This document shows positions 1 through 5,817 of a DNA stretch of 5,817 bases, piece after piece. The notes beneath the pieces are model-generated. The model worked only from the letters and a program-made list of their open reading frames with translations, made no database searches and had not been told where the DNA came from. A program made the position numbers and the translations under genes. This DNA is from Muribaculaceae bacterium (GTDB lineage Bacteria > Bacteroidota > Bacteroidia > Bacteroidales > Muribaculaceae), in NCBI GenBank assembly GCA_017962285.1, contig JAGCVR010000198.1:1-5817 (forward strand). The letters are read 5' to 3'. Positions within the stretch are counted from its first letter, which is position 1; every line of letters begins with the position of its first letter.

Positions 1-90
1 ATTGCTGTTCTGAAGGTTTTCTTCTGCAAATTCAGCAGTGGGGTTATTGTCTTTTTCGTGTTTCATCTTGTTTCGTTTTCGTAGTTTCAT
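1..90 (-). CDS. Unidentified protein, N-terminal fragment (runs off left edge)
   Basis: An open frame begins at an ATG at 90-88 and stays open to the window edge, giving 30 codons. A second in-frame ATG lies at 66-64, so the true start is either one; the first gives a lysine/arginine-rich leader (MKLRKRNK), the second starts MKHEKDNN. Both are preceded by A-rich sequence, as usual for this phylum, and neither has a strong Shine-Dalgarno site. The visible residues are polar and charged, with a Glu/Asn-rich run after residue 18, and show no signal peptide or membrane segment. It follows ispE on the same strand after a 68-nt AT-rich gap. A charged, probably disordered N-terminus is seen in many proteins, for example GrpE or replicative helicases, but nothing here is diagnostic and I do not assign a function. 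That it is a real gene is inferred from strand, spacing and the continuous frame. Confidence 0.5.
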   Translation of the reverse strand, partial: MKLRKRNKMKHEKDNNPTAEFAEENLQNSN

Positions 91-158
91 TTCTTTGTAA
101 ATTGAATTCTACTTTATATATGCAAAAACCTTACCAATCCCAATCACACGGAATAATG

Positions 159-980
159 TCACAATTCCATAACATATTTGTCGCAACCGGTGAAATTATT
201 TGTCACATCTTCTGCCAGTTTGGCACTATCAAAGATGCCAAAGACCGCCGACCCCGACCCCGACATTGAGGCATACACTGCGCCACCGTCGAGAAGGGTC
301 TGCTTAATGCTACTTATGATGGGAAATTCTGCCATCACGCTCGGTTCAAAATCGTTTTTCAGCAAACCCTGCCACTGGCCGGCGGGAAGTTTGATTATCT
401 CATCAATCGGTGTAACGGGCTGTGCAGGAGTGACATTTGCGTAAGCGACTTTTGTGGGGACGGAAACCGCAGGCTTCACCACCACAAGCCACTTGCCCCT
501 GAGAGATACTTCGCACGGAGAGAGGACATCGCCAATTCCTGTGGCAAGCATGGGAGTGTTGTGGATGAAGAACGGACAGTCGGCACCTATCTTTGCCGAG
601 AGCCGAGCCAGGTCGTCGAGGCTCGCTCCCGCAGAAAACATTTCATTCATCAGGAGCATCACTTTCGATGCGTCGCTGCTTCCGCCACCAAGTCCGGCAC
701 CGTCGGGGATGTGCTTGTAGATATACATATCGACATGAGGCAGACCATATTGCTCTTGCATGAGGCGGCAGGCCTTCATCATGAGATTCTTCTCTGGAGG
801 ACAGTCGATTGGACGACCGTAGCAGGTGAGTGTGGTCTGCTCTCCGGCTGCCGGTACCACTTCCACCACATCGTTCAGTTTTATGGGGTAGAATACTGTG
901 ACAATGTCGTGGTAACCGTCGGGGCGACGCCTTACTATGTCAAGCCCCAGGTTTATCTTTGCATTTGCAAAACCTATCAT
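159..980 (-). CDS. ispE: 4-diphosphocytidyl-2-C-methyl-D-erythritol kinase (IspE)
   Basis: IspE is a cytosolic GHMP-family kinase that phosphorylates the 2-hydroxyl of CDP-methylerythritol with ATP, the fourth step of the MEP pathway to isopentenyl diphosphate. All three family motifs are visible in the 273-residue product: the N-terminal ANAKINLGL with Lys8 followed by PDGYH (20-24); the glycine-rich ATP loop PDGAGLGGGSSDAS (92-105); and the C-terminal SMSGSGSAVFG (238-248). Lys8 and Asp134 (in GADCPFF) match the catalytic Lys/Asp pair of characterised IspE. The length is slightly under the usual 280-290 residues, with nothing missing. I chose the ATG at 980-978 because family members start a few residues before the AKINL motif. 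The same frame is open upstream to an ATG at 1082, but those 34 codons would run through a hairpin and the likely promoter. The gene appears to have its own promoter and is not tightly linked to the peptidase gene upstream. The identification is very secure. Confidence 0.96.
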   Translation of the reverse strand: MIGFANAKINLGLDIVRRRPDGYHDIVTVFYPIKLNDVVEVVPAAGEQTTLTCYGRPIDCPPEKNLMMKACRLMQEQYGLPHVDMYIYKHIPDGAGLGGGSSDASKVMLLMNEMFSAGASLDDLARLSAKIGADCPFFIHNTPMLATGIGDVLSPCEVSLRGKWLVVVKPAVSVPTKVAYANVTPAQPVTPIDEIIKLPAGQWQGLLKNDFEPSVMAEFPIISSIKQTLLDGGAVYASMSGSGSAVFGIFDSAKLAEDVTNNFTGCDKYVMEL

Positions 981-1009
981 GTCAGTTTTTGTTTCTTGTT
1001 CGCAAGTGG

Positions 1010-1017
1010 CAAAGTTA
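1010..1017 (-). promoter_or_regulatory. Probable ispE promoter, -7 element
   Basis: On the minus strand this reads TAACTTTG, an exact match to the Bacteroidota -7 consensus TAnnTTTG. It lies 29 nt upstream of the chosen ispE ATG, which would give a leader of about 20-25 nt. At the expected -33 distance there is only a T-run (1037-1041) in place of TTTG, so the upstream element is weak. That T-run is also part of the hairpin arm, so promoter and terminator would overlap. The call is inference from consensus and position. Confidence 0.5.
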
Positions 1018-1027
1018 CAAATAAATA

Positions 1028-1058
1028 GGCGAAATGAAAAATTTCTTTTCATTTCGCC
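1028..1058 (-). terminator. Probable intrinsic terminator of the S9 peptidase transcript
   Basis: A perfect inverted repeat has 13-nt arms at 1028-1040 and 1046-1058 (GGCGAAATGAAAA and its complement) around a 5-nt loop. A G-U pair can lengthen the stem by one. On the minus strand the stem is followed by TATTTATTTG, a T-rich stretch though not an unbroken T-run; on the plus strand no T-run follows. It lies about 75 nt past the peptidase stop, the right place to end that transcript before ispE. The stem is AT-rich apart from its GGCG base, so efficiency is uncertain. A role as a protein-binding operator is the alternative. Confidence 0.6.
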
Positions 1059-1069
1059 CGTATCGTTCG

Positions 1070-1086
1070 CTCCGTTAAGCACGGAG
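1070..1086 (-). repeat. Small inverted repeat (6-bp stem, 5-nt loop)
   Basis: Arms CTCCGT (1070-1075) and ACGGAG (1081-1086) flank a 5-nt loop, forming a GC-rich mini-hairpin between the peptidase stop and the larger hairpin at 1028-1058. No T-run follows on the minus strand. It could protect or structure the 3' end of the peptidase mRNA, or be chance. Confidence 0.35.
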
Positions 1087-1133
1087 TAAGTCGGTTTTTT
1101 CTTCAGAAATTTTGTTACTGACTTTTGGATCTG

Positions 1134-3275
1134 TTATTTTCCTTCGGATACTTCTTCTGTTGCGGTTGCGACTTCAGCTTCTTCGCCTTCCTGCGGCTGG
1201 AGCCAGCGGTCGAGCCAGCTGAAGAATTCGCGTTGCCATACGATAGAGTTCTGGGGCTTAAGAATCCAGTGGTTCTCGTCGGGGAACAGAACCATTCGTG
1301 CCGGAATGCCGCGTAGTTTCGCTGCGTTGAAAGCCTGTGTCGCCTGAGTGAACACTATGCGGTAGTCGAGTTCGCCGGCGGTAACCATGATTGGGGTGTC
1401 CCAGTTCTGAACGAAACGGTGGGGCGATGCAGTGGCATAGGTCTTCTGCGCCGCTGCATTGTCTTTCTCCCAGAAACCACCGCCGAGGTCCCAGTTCACG
1501 AACCACATCTCTTCGGTCTCGAGGTACTGAGCCTCAAGGTTGAATATGCCGGCGTGGGCGATGAAGCATGCAAACCGGTGGTTGTGGTTTCCGGCAAGCC
1601 AGTAAACCGAATAACCTCCGTAGCTTGCTCCCACAGCGCCAATATGGTCACCGTCGATGTAGGGAAGTGTCTTGGCGTAGTCCACTGCGCTCAGGTAGTC
1701 TTTCATATTCTGGCCTCCGTAGTCAAGCGAAATCTGTGCGTTCCATTCGGTGCCGAATCCCGGAAGTCCGCGACGGTTTGGCGCTATCACCACATAGCCC
1801 ATGCTTGCCATCAGGCGGAAGTTCCAACGATAGGACCAGAACTGGCTCACTGGCGACTGCGGTCCGCCCTCGCAGAAGAATATGGCGGGATATTTCTTTT
1901 TTGGCGTGAAATTCGGGGGCAGCACCACCCAAGTGGTCATGGCCTGGCCGGCGGTGGTCTTGACAAGATGTTTCTCAATGGTTATCGGCGACAGCTGCGA
2001 CAGCAGGTCGTCGTTCACCGTACTCAGTTTAACAGGCTCCGCACCAGCTGTTACCGCATACACCTCATTCGGCTCGGCATAGTTGTGGCGGAGTGTGATT
2101 ATGGTCTTTTCATCAAGCGGCTCAATGGCTGCGTAATCGTAAGTCCCGGCTGCTACAGTGTCCACATTGCAGGTCTCCACGTCGATGCTGAACATGGGTA
2201 TTGTCCCCTGGAATGGCGCGAGGAAGAGGATTTTCTTCTCGTCTTTCGACCAGGCAATGGCATCGACAGAGTAGTCCCAGTCGGCGGTCAAGTCGCTTTT
2301 TTCTCCTGTAGCGAGGTCCATGATGAAAATCCGGTTCTTGTCGGCTTCATAGCCGTCGTGCTCCATCGAGAGCCACGCCAGTTTTCCACTCTTGGAGATG
2401 ATGGGGTTGGTGTCGTAGCCCATCATGCCCTCGGTGAGGTTCTTGGTTTCTCCACTTTCGAGCGTGTAGAGATAGAGGTCGCTGTTGGTGGAAATGGCAT
2501 ACTCCAGACCTGTCTTCTTGCGGCACACATATACGAGCGATTTGCTGTCGGGGGTCCAAGCCAGCGATTCCACGCCGCCCCACGGCTTCATGGGCGATTC
2601 ATAAGGCTCGTCTTTAAGCACGTCTTTCACATTTGTAACCTTCTTGCCGTCGAAGTCACCCACAAAAGGATGAGGAATGGTGGAAACCCATTCGTCCCAG
2701 TGCTTATACATCAGGTCGTCGATGATGCGTGCGCTGCTCTTCTCCATGTCGGGATGGAAGTCCTGTGCGGTCTTAGCCCATTTCACCTGCGAAATCAGCA
2801 CCACATGCTTCTCGTCGGGCGACAGAACGAAGCCGTCCACGCCCTCTTCGAGGTCGCTAACACACTTGCGGTTTTTACCGTCGGCATCCATTACCCACAT
2901 CTGAGTCTTCTCGCCGTCCTTGTAGATGAAAGCTATCTTTTTGCCTTCGTCGAACCAGACGGCATTGTTCTCCGAATTCGGGGTCCTGGTGATTTGGATG
3001 GCATTGCCGCCGTCGGCATCCATCACCCAAAGTTCGCGGTTGCTCTTGTTCTGCTCTATGCTTTCATAAGAAACGCCATAGAGAATCTTCTTGCCGTCGG
3101 GGGAAACCTTCACATCACTAACCCTTCCGAGCGAGTTGAGCAACTCGGGTGTGAACTGACCTCTTTCCACATTCACCTCGGGTTTTTCTATCAGCGGAGC
3201 TTTATCGTCTCCGTTGTTACAGGCGCTTGCACCTATCAATGCCAGCATTGCTGCCATAATCTTGAATTTGTTCAT
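1134..3275 (-). CDS. dpp5: Dipeptidyl-peptidase 5-like S9 serine peptidase, putative lipoprotein
   Basis: A 713-residue prolyl-oligopeptidase-family (S9) enzyme. DPP5-type members remove N-terminal dipeptides, preferring Ala or hydrophobic residues before the cut, and help asaccharolytic and gut Bacteroidota use peptides. Residues 1-19 form a signal peptide (MNKFKIM, hydrophobic core, ASAC) with Cys19 as likely lipidation site. Residues 40-430 hold about six PD40-like propeller blades (SPDGKKI, WVMDADG, WTPDSKS, WSKDEKK), and the KHWDEW motif at 191-196 is typical of this subgroup. The hydrolase domain (about 440-692) has the nucleophile Ser551 in GASYGG, Asp637 in GELDYR and His669 in DENHW; CEGGPQS, APNRRG, FVNWD, WEKDNA and VWQREFF match my recollection of Porphyromonas DPP5, without an alignment. 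The last 20 residues are an acidic Glu/Thr tail beyond the usual end. The ATG at 3275-3273 starts the signal peptide directly and sits about 30 nt behind a good promoter. The S9 assignment is certain; DPP5 specificity is inferred. Confidence 0.93.
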   Translation of the reverse strand: MNKFKIMAAMLALIGASACNNGDDKAPLIEKPEVNVERGQFTPELLNSLGRVSDVKVSPDGKKILYGVSYESIEQNKSNRELWVMDADGGNAIQITRTPNSENNAVWFDEGKKIAFIYKDGEKTQMWVMDADGKNRKCVSDLEEGVDGFVLSPDEKHVVLISQVKWAKTAQDFHPDMEKSSARIIDDLMYKHWDEWVSTIPHPFVGDFDGKKVTNVKDVLKDEPYESPMKPWGGVESLAWTPDSKSLVYVCRKKTGLEYAISTNSDLYLYTLESGETKNLTEGMMGYDTNPIISKSGKLAWLSMEHDGYEADKNRIFIMDLATGEKSDLTADWDYSVDAIAWSKDEKKILFLAPFQGTIPMFSIDVETCNVDTVAAGTYDYAAIEPLDEKTIITLRHNYAEPNEVYAVTAGAEPVKLSTVNDDLLSQLSPITIEKHLVKTTAGQAMTTWVVLPPNFTPKKKYPAIFFCEGGPQSPVSQFWSYRWNFRLMASMGYVVIAPNRRGLPGFGTEWNAQISLDYGGQNMKDYLSAVDYAKTLPYIDGDHIGAVGASYGGYSVYWLAGNHNHRFACFIAHAGIFNLEAQYLETEEMWFVNWDLGGGFWEKDNAAAQKTYATASPHRFVQNWDTPIMVTAGELDYRIVFTQATQAFNAAKLRGIPARMVLFPDENHWILKPQNSIVWQREFFSWLDRWLQPQEGEEAEVATATEEVSEGK
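2878..3029 (-). repeat. Direct repeat inside peptidase gene (WVMDADG blades)
   Basis: Two 20-nt stretches, 2878-2897 and 3010-3029, differ at one base and are 132 nt apart, in the same frame. They encode WVMDADG in two consecutive beta-propeller blades (residues 84-89 and 127-132 approximately). The repeat reflects the blade architecture and is not a mobile or regulatory element. Confidence 0.6.
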
Positions 3276-3310
3276 CTTTATTTATGTTGTTTGTTAAAAT
3301 TTCTCTGCAA

Positions 3311-3341
3311 CAAAATTACAAATTTATTTTCAATGCGCCAA
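3311..3341 (-). promoter_or_regulatory. Probable promoter of the S9 peptidase gene
   Basis: On the minus strand TTG (3341-3339) is followed after exactly 20 nt by TAATTTTG (3318-3311), a full match to the Bacteroidota TAnnTTTG -7 element at the expected spacing. The -7 element ends 35 nt before the peptidase ATG, predicting an A-rich leader of about 30 nt. A second overlapping-type match, TAAATTTG, lies just upstream at 3326-3319 without a TTG at the right distance. It implies that the peptidase is transcribed independently of uvrB-ygiQ. No convincing intrinsic terminator lies between the ygiQ stop and this promoter, so read-through from upstream is possible. Confidence 0.6.
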
Positions 3342-3386
3342 TGTTGTCATCACCTTTTGTCGTGAAAAACATGGCGAGAGAAAACG

Positions 3387-5243
3387 TCAGCGTTTACGCG
3401 GAGTGCCCGATGAGGATTTAGGGAAAAGACGTGAGATTAAATCTGCCCGGCGCATTTTTTTCAACGCCTGTATGATGGCGTGCTGATTCTCTTTCTTGTA
3501 CCAGAAGAAGAAAAGTCGCTGAGCCAGTTTTTCCTCGGGCTTGTGCGCCGTATAGACCGGTTGCATGGTATATGGGTTGATTCCCGTGTAGTAGATTTCC
3601 GTGGCAAGGGTCATGGGCGTGGGCGTGAAATCCTGAATCTGCTCCAGACGGTAGTTCAGGTCTTTCGTAATGGCGGCAAGTTCTGCCATGTGCTCCTGCG
3701 TGCATCCAGGATGAGACGAGATGAAGTAGGGGATGAGCTGCTGTCTCAGGTGGAAGCGCTCGTTCAAGGCATCGAAAAGGCGCTTGAATTCACGGAAAAG
3801 AAGGAACGACGGCTTGCGCATGATTTTCAGCACTTCGTCGGCGGTGTGCTCTGGGGCCACTTTCAGCCGTCCCGACACGTGGTTGCAGATCAGTTCCCGG
3901 CAATACTCTGCATTAATGCGGTCCACTTCCGCGTCACCGGTTTTGTGCATGGCAAGGTCGTATCTCACACCGCTGCCCACAAAAGATTTCTTTATTTCGG
4001 GAATGGAATCCACCGCACGGTAGATTTCGAGTAGCGCGCTGTGGTCGGTATTCAGGTTCGGGCAAGGCTTTGGGAACAGGCATGATGCCCTGCGGCACAC
4101 TTTGCACCGTTCCAGGTCGTGTCCGTGCATCGCATACATGTTTGCGCTGGGACCGCCCAAATCGCTGATGTAACCCTTGAAATCGTCCATCAGCGTCACT
4201 TTCTTCACTTCCCGCATGATTGATTCTTTGCTTCGTGAAGCGATGAATTTGCCCTGATGTGCCGAGATGGTGCAGAAAGCGCACCCCCCGAAGCATCCGC
4301 GGTGCATGTTCACCGAGTGGCGTATCATCTCGTAGGCGGGAATACGTTTCCCGCGGTAACGCGGGTGGGGAAGACGCGTGTAGGGCAGGTCGAAGGAAGC
4401 ATCTGTCGCTTCGGTGGTCATCGGGGGATTAGGTCTGTTTACCTTCACGGCAAAATCGTCGTAACCCTGCCACAGGGTGGCTCCCTGCCAGCGGTTCGAC
4501 TCCACTTCGATATGTCGGAAATTCTCCGCCTGCGCTCGTTTGCTCCCGGCACATTCGCGCCATGAGTGCAGCACAATGTCGCTTTCGCCGCTTTCGCGAG
4601 GCATCTCGTCCAAAGGGCGGCGCACCACAGTCTGCGCTATCGAGGTCATTTCGCTTATTTTCTTTCCTTCGCCAAGACCTTTGGCAACTTCCACAATGGG
4701 GATTTCGCCCATACCGTAAATCAGCATGTCGGCAGGGCACTGAACAAGCATCGAGGGCAAAAGCCGGTCTTGCCAGTAGTCGTAGTGCGAAAGGCGGCGC
4801 ATCGATGCTTCAATGCCGCCGGTCACAACAGGAACGTCGGGAAACAGGTCTTTCAGGATTTTTGAATATACAATGGTGGGATAGTCGGGGCGCATCCCCG
4901 GGCGGGCGTCGGGGGTATAGGCATCGTCGCTCCGTCGGCGACGGTTGGCGGTGTAGTGGTTCACCATTGAATCCATTGCTCCTGCCGAGACCCCGAAAAA
5001 CAGGCGTGGGACACCCAGTTTCTTGAAATCGCGCAAATCATCGCGCCAGTTCGGCTGGGGCACTATCGCCACATTGTAGCCGTGGGCCTGCAGCGTGCGG
5101 TCAATAACAGCGGCACCCATCGACGGATGGTCAATGTAGGCGTCACCGCTGAAAAGGATGACGTCGATGTGGTCCCACCCCAAAGCCTCCACTTCTTTTT
5201 TGGAAGTAGGCAGCCACATGTTTGTTGAGGGATAACCAGCCAT
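3387..5243 (-). CDS. ygiQ: YgiQ family radical SAM protein
   Basis: A complete 618-residue member of the YgiQ (UPF0313) radical SAM family, whose reaction is not known to me. The N-terminal domain (about 1-300) carries the family signatures FSGDAYIDHPS (31-41) and TGGIEASMRRLSHYDYW (141-157). The radical SAM core begins near residue 305 with the cluster-binding CX3CX2C at Cys317, Cys321 and Cys324 (GCFGGCAFC), which would hold a [4Fe-4S] cluster that cleaves S-adenosylmethionine. A second Cys group follows at 380, 383, 388 and 394, then KVAPEHT (461-467) and a C-terminal region with DFTPTPMTLATEIYYTG (538-554). The protein ends in a short basic tail (PRKR). No signal peptide is present, so it should be cytosolic. 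The ATG is 10 nt after the uvrB stop, with A-rich sequence in place of a Shine-Dalgarno site, so the two genes are probably co-transcribed. Family identity is firm; function is unknown. Confidence 0.95.
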   Translation of the reverse strand: MAGYPSTNMWLPTSKKEVEALGWDHIDVILFSGDAYIDHPSMGAAVIDRTLQAHGYNVAIVPQPNWRDDLRDFKKLGVPRLFFGVSAGAMDSMVNHYTANRRRRSDDAYTPDARPGMRPDYPTIVYSKILKDLFPDVPVVTGGIEASMRRLSHYDYWQDRLLPSMLVQCPADMLIYGMGEIPIVEVAKGLGEGKKISEMTSIAQTVVRRPLDEMPRESGESDIVLHSWRECAGSKRAQAENFRHIEVESNRWQGATLWQGYDDFAVKVNRPNPPMTTEATDASFDLPYTRLPHPRYRGKRIPAYEMIRHSVNMHRGCFGGCAFCTISAHQGKFIASRSKESIMREVKKVTLMDDFKGYISDLGGPSANMYAMHGHDLERCKVCRRASCLFPKPCPNLNTDHSALLEIYRAVDSIPEIKKSFVGSGVRYDLAMHKTGDAEVDRINAEYCRELICNHVSGRLKVAPEHTADEVLKIMRKPSFLLFREFKRLFDALNERFHLRQQLIPYFISSHPGCTQEHMAELAAITKDLNYRLEQIQDFTPTPMTLATEIYYTGINPYTMQPVYTAHKPEEKLAQRLFFFWYKKENQHAIIQALKKMRRADLISRLFPKSSSGTPRKR

Positions 5244-5253
5244 TTTTCAAATG

Positions 5254-5817
5254 TTATTTTTGTCCTTCGCCCTCGCCGTCGAGACGCTTCTGAAGTTTGA
5301 ATATCTCATCACGCAGTTGTGCCGCCTCGATGAAATCCATTCGCTTGGCAGCTGCTATCATCTGTGACTTGAGGTTCTCGATGGTTTTTCCTATGTCGCC
5401 ACTCTTCATGTAACCAATCACGGGGTCAACCGAGACACCGCTCGCAGGATTGAACTCGGCGGCAATCTGCTTCTGCAGTTCTGCCAGAATATCCACAAGG
5501 TTGCTTTCGTACTGCCGTGCGTGGCGGATGGTGTCTTCGCTCGGCTGCAGCTCGTTGTCGGCTCCTATGATGGCGTTGCGGGCCTTGATGATGGCTTGCG
5601 GTGTGATGCCGTGTTTCTCGTTGTATTGCAACTGAAGCATTCTGCGTCGTTCTGTCTCATCGATGGTACGTTGCATGGAATCGGTAATCTTGTCGGCATA
5701 CATGATCACCTCCACGTTCAGGTTCCGGGCGGCGCGTCCTGCTGTCTGCGTGAGTGAGCGGTGCGAGCGCAGGAAACCCTCTTTGTCGGCATCGATAATG
5801 GCAACGAGCGACACTTC
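5254..5817 (-). CDS. uvrB: Excinuclease ABC subunit B (UvrB), C-terminal part
   Basis: The last 187 codons of UvrB; the gene runs off the right edge, and the frame is open to base 5817 (Glu-Val-Ser), so the GTG at 5814 is an internal Val and not a start. UvrB is the damage-verifying helicase-like subunit of UvrABC nucleotide excision repair: it is loaded by UvrA and recruits UvrC for incision. Visible here are VAIIDADKEGFLRS, helicase motif VI QTAGRAARN (fragment residues 24-32, with the two ATP-contacting arginines), the ADKIT segment, RRRMLQLQYNEKHGITPQ (58-75), and the C-terminal UVR motif IENLKSQMIAAAKRMDFIEA (146-165 and on to about 179), the coiled hairpin that contacts UvrC. A short Gly/Glu tail ends the protein at a TAA. 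It lies directly upstream of ygiQ. No damage to the reading frame is seen. Confidence 0.96.
   Translation of the reverse strand, partial: EVSLVAIIDADKEGFLRSHRSLTQTAGRAARNLNVEVIMYADKITDSMQRTIDETERRRMLQLQYNEKHGITPQAIIKARNAIIGADNELQPSEDTIRHARQYESNLVDILAELQKQIAAEFNPASGVSVDPVIGYMKSGDIGKTIENLKSQMIAAAKRMDFIEAAQLRDEIFKLQKRLDGEGEGQK

Noticed and set aside
134..145. Tandem 6-nt repeat (GATTGG twice) after ispE
   Set aside because: Too short and only two copies, so it may well be chance.
561..1028. Plus-strand open frame over ispE
   Set aside because: Antisense to clear IspE motifs, with no recognisable protein features.
1419..3365. A 648-codon plus-strand open frame antisense to the peptidase gene
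   Set aside because: It lies almost wholly over the peptidase gene, which has an intact signal peptide, propeller and catalytic triad. The antisense product has no recognisable domain and reads as a composition-driven shadow, rich in Val, His and Cys.
3382..3395. Small inverted repeat AAACG/CGTTT over the ygiQ stop codon as a terminator
   Set aside because: The stem is only 5 bp and no T-run follows on the minus strand.
4562..5026. Plus-strand open frames over the N-terminal half of ygiQ
   Set aside because: Arg/Ser-rich products antisense to a conserved coding region, with no start signal or domain.
5254..5814. GTG at 5814 as the start of a short separate gene
   Set aside because: The frame continues to the window edge with the UvrB residues Glu-Val-Ser, and the sequence begins in the middle of a conserved helicase segment.

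Overview
The window reads as ordinary core chromosome of a member of the Bacteroidota, most likely a Bacteroidales gut or oral-type bacterium. Three things point there: a dipeptidyl-peptidase 5-like S9 peptidase closely resembling the Porphyromonas/Bacteroides type, intergenic promoter-like elements that fit the Bacteroidota TTG / TAnnTTTG consensus, and starts preceded by A-rich sequence instead of a Shine-Dalgarno site. Every real gene is on the minus strand, so the window is transcribed right to left. Coding DNA is of moderate GC and the gaps are AT-rich.

Layout in transcription order: (1) 5817-5254, the C-terminal end of UvrB, cut by the right edge, with helicase motif VI and the terminal UVR motif. 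(2) 5243-3387, a complete YgiQ-family radical SAM protein starting 10 nt after uvrB and probably co-transcribed with it. (3) A 111-nt gap holding a good Bacteroidota-type promoter. (4) 3275-1134, a 713-residue secreted S9 serine peptidase with lipoprotein-type signal, beta-propeller and alpha/beta-hydrolase domain with an intact Ser-Asp-His triad. (5) A 153-nt gap holding two hairpins, the larger a perfect 13-bp stem followed by a T-rich stretch, directly abutting a TAnnTTTG element. (6) 980-159, ispE, the CDP-ME kinase of the non-mevalonate isoprenoid pathway. (7) 90-1, the first 30 codons of another minus-strand gene running off the left edge, unidentified.

The genes do not form one pathway. 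uvrB (nucleotide excision repair) and ygiQ (function unknown) look like one transcription unit; the peptidase and ispE each appear to have their own promoter. I found no mobile element, CRISPR array, RNA gene, or convincing new system. The points most worth a second look are the compact terminator/promoter junction ahead of ispE, the second cysteine cluster of the YgiQ protein, and the acidic residues after the lipobox of the peptidase, which may mark it for the cell surface.
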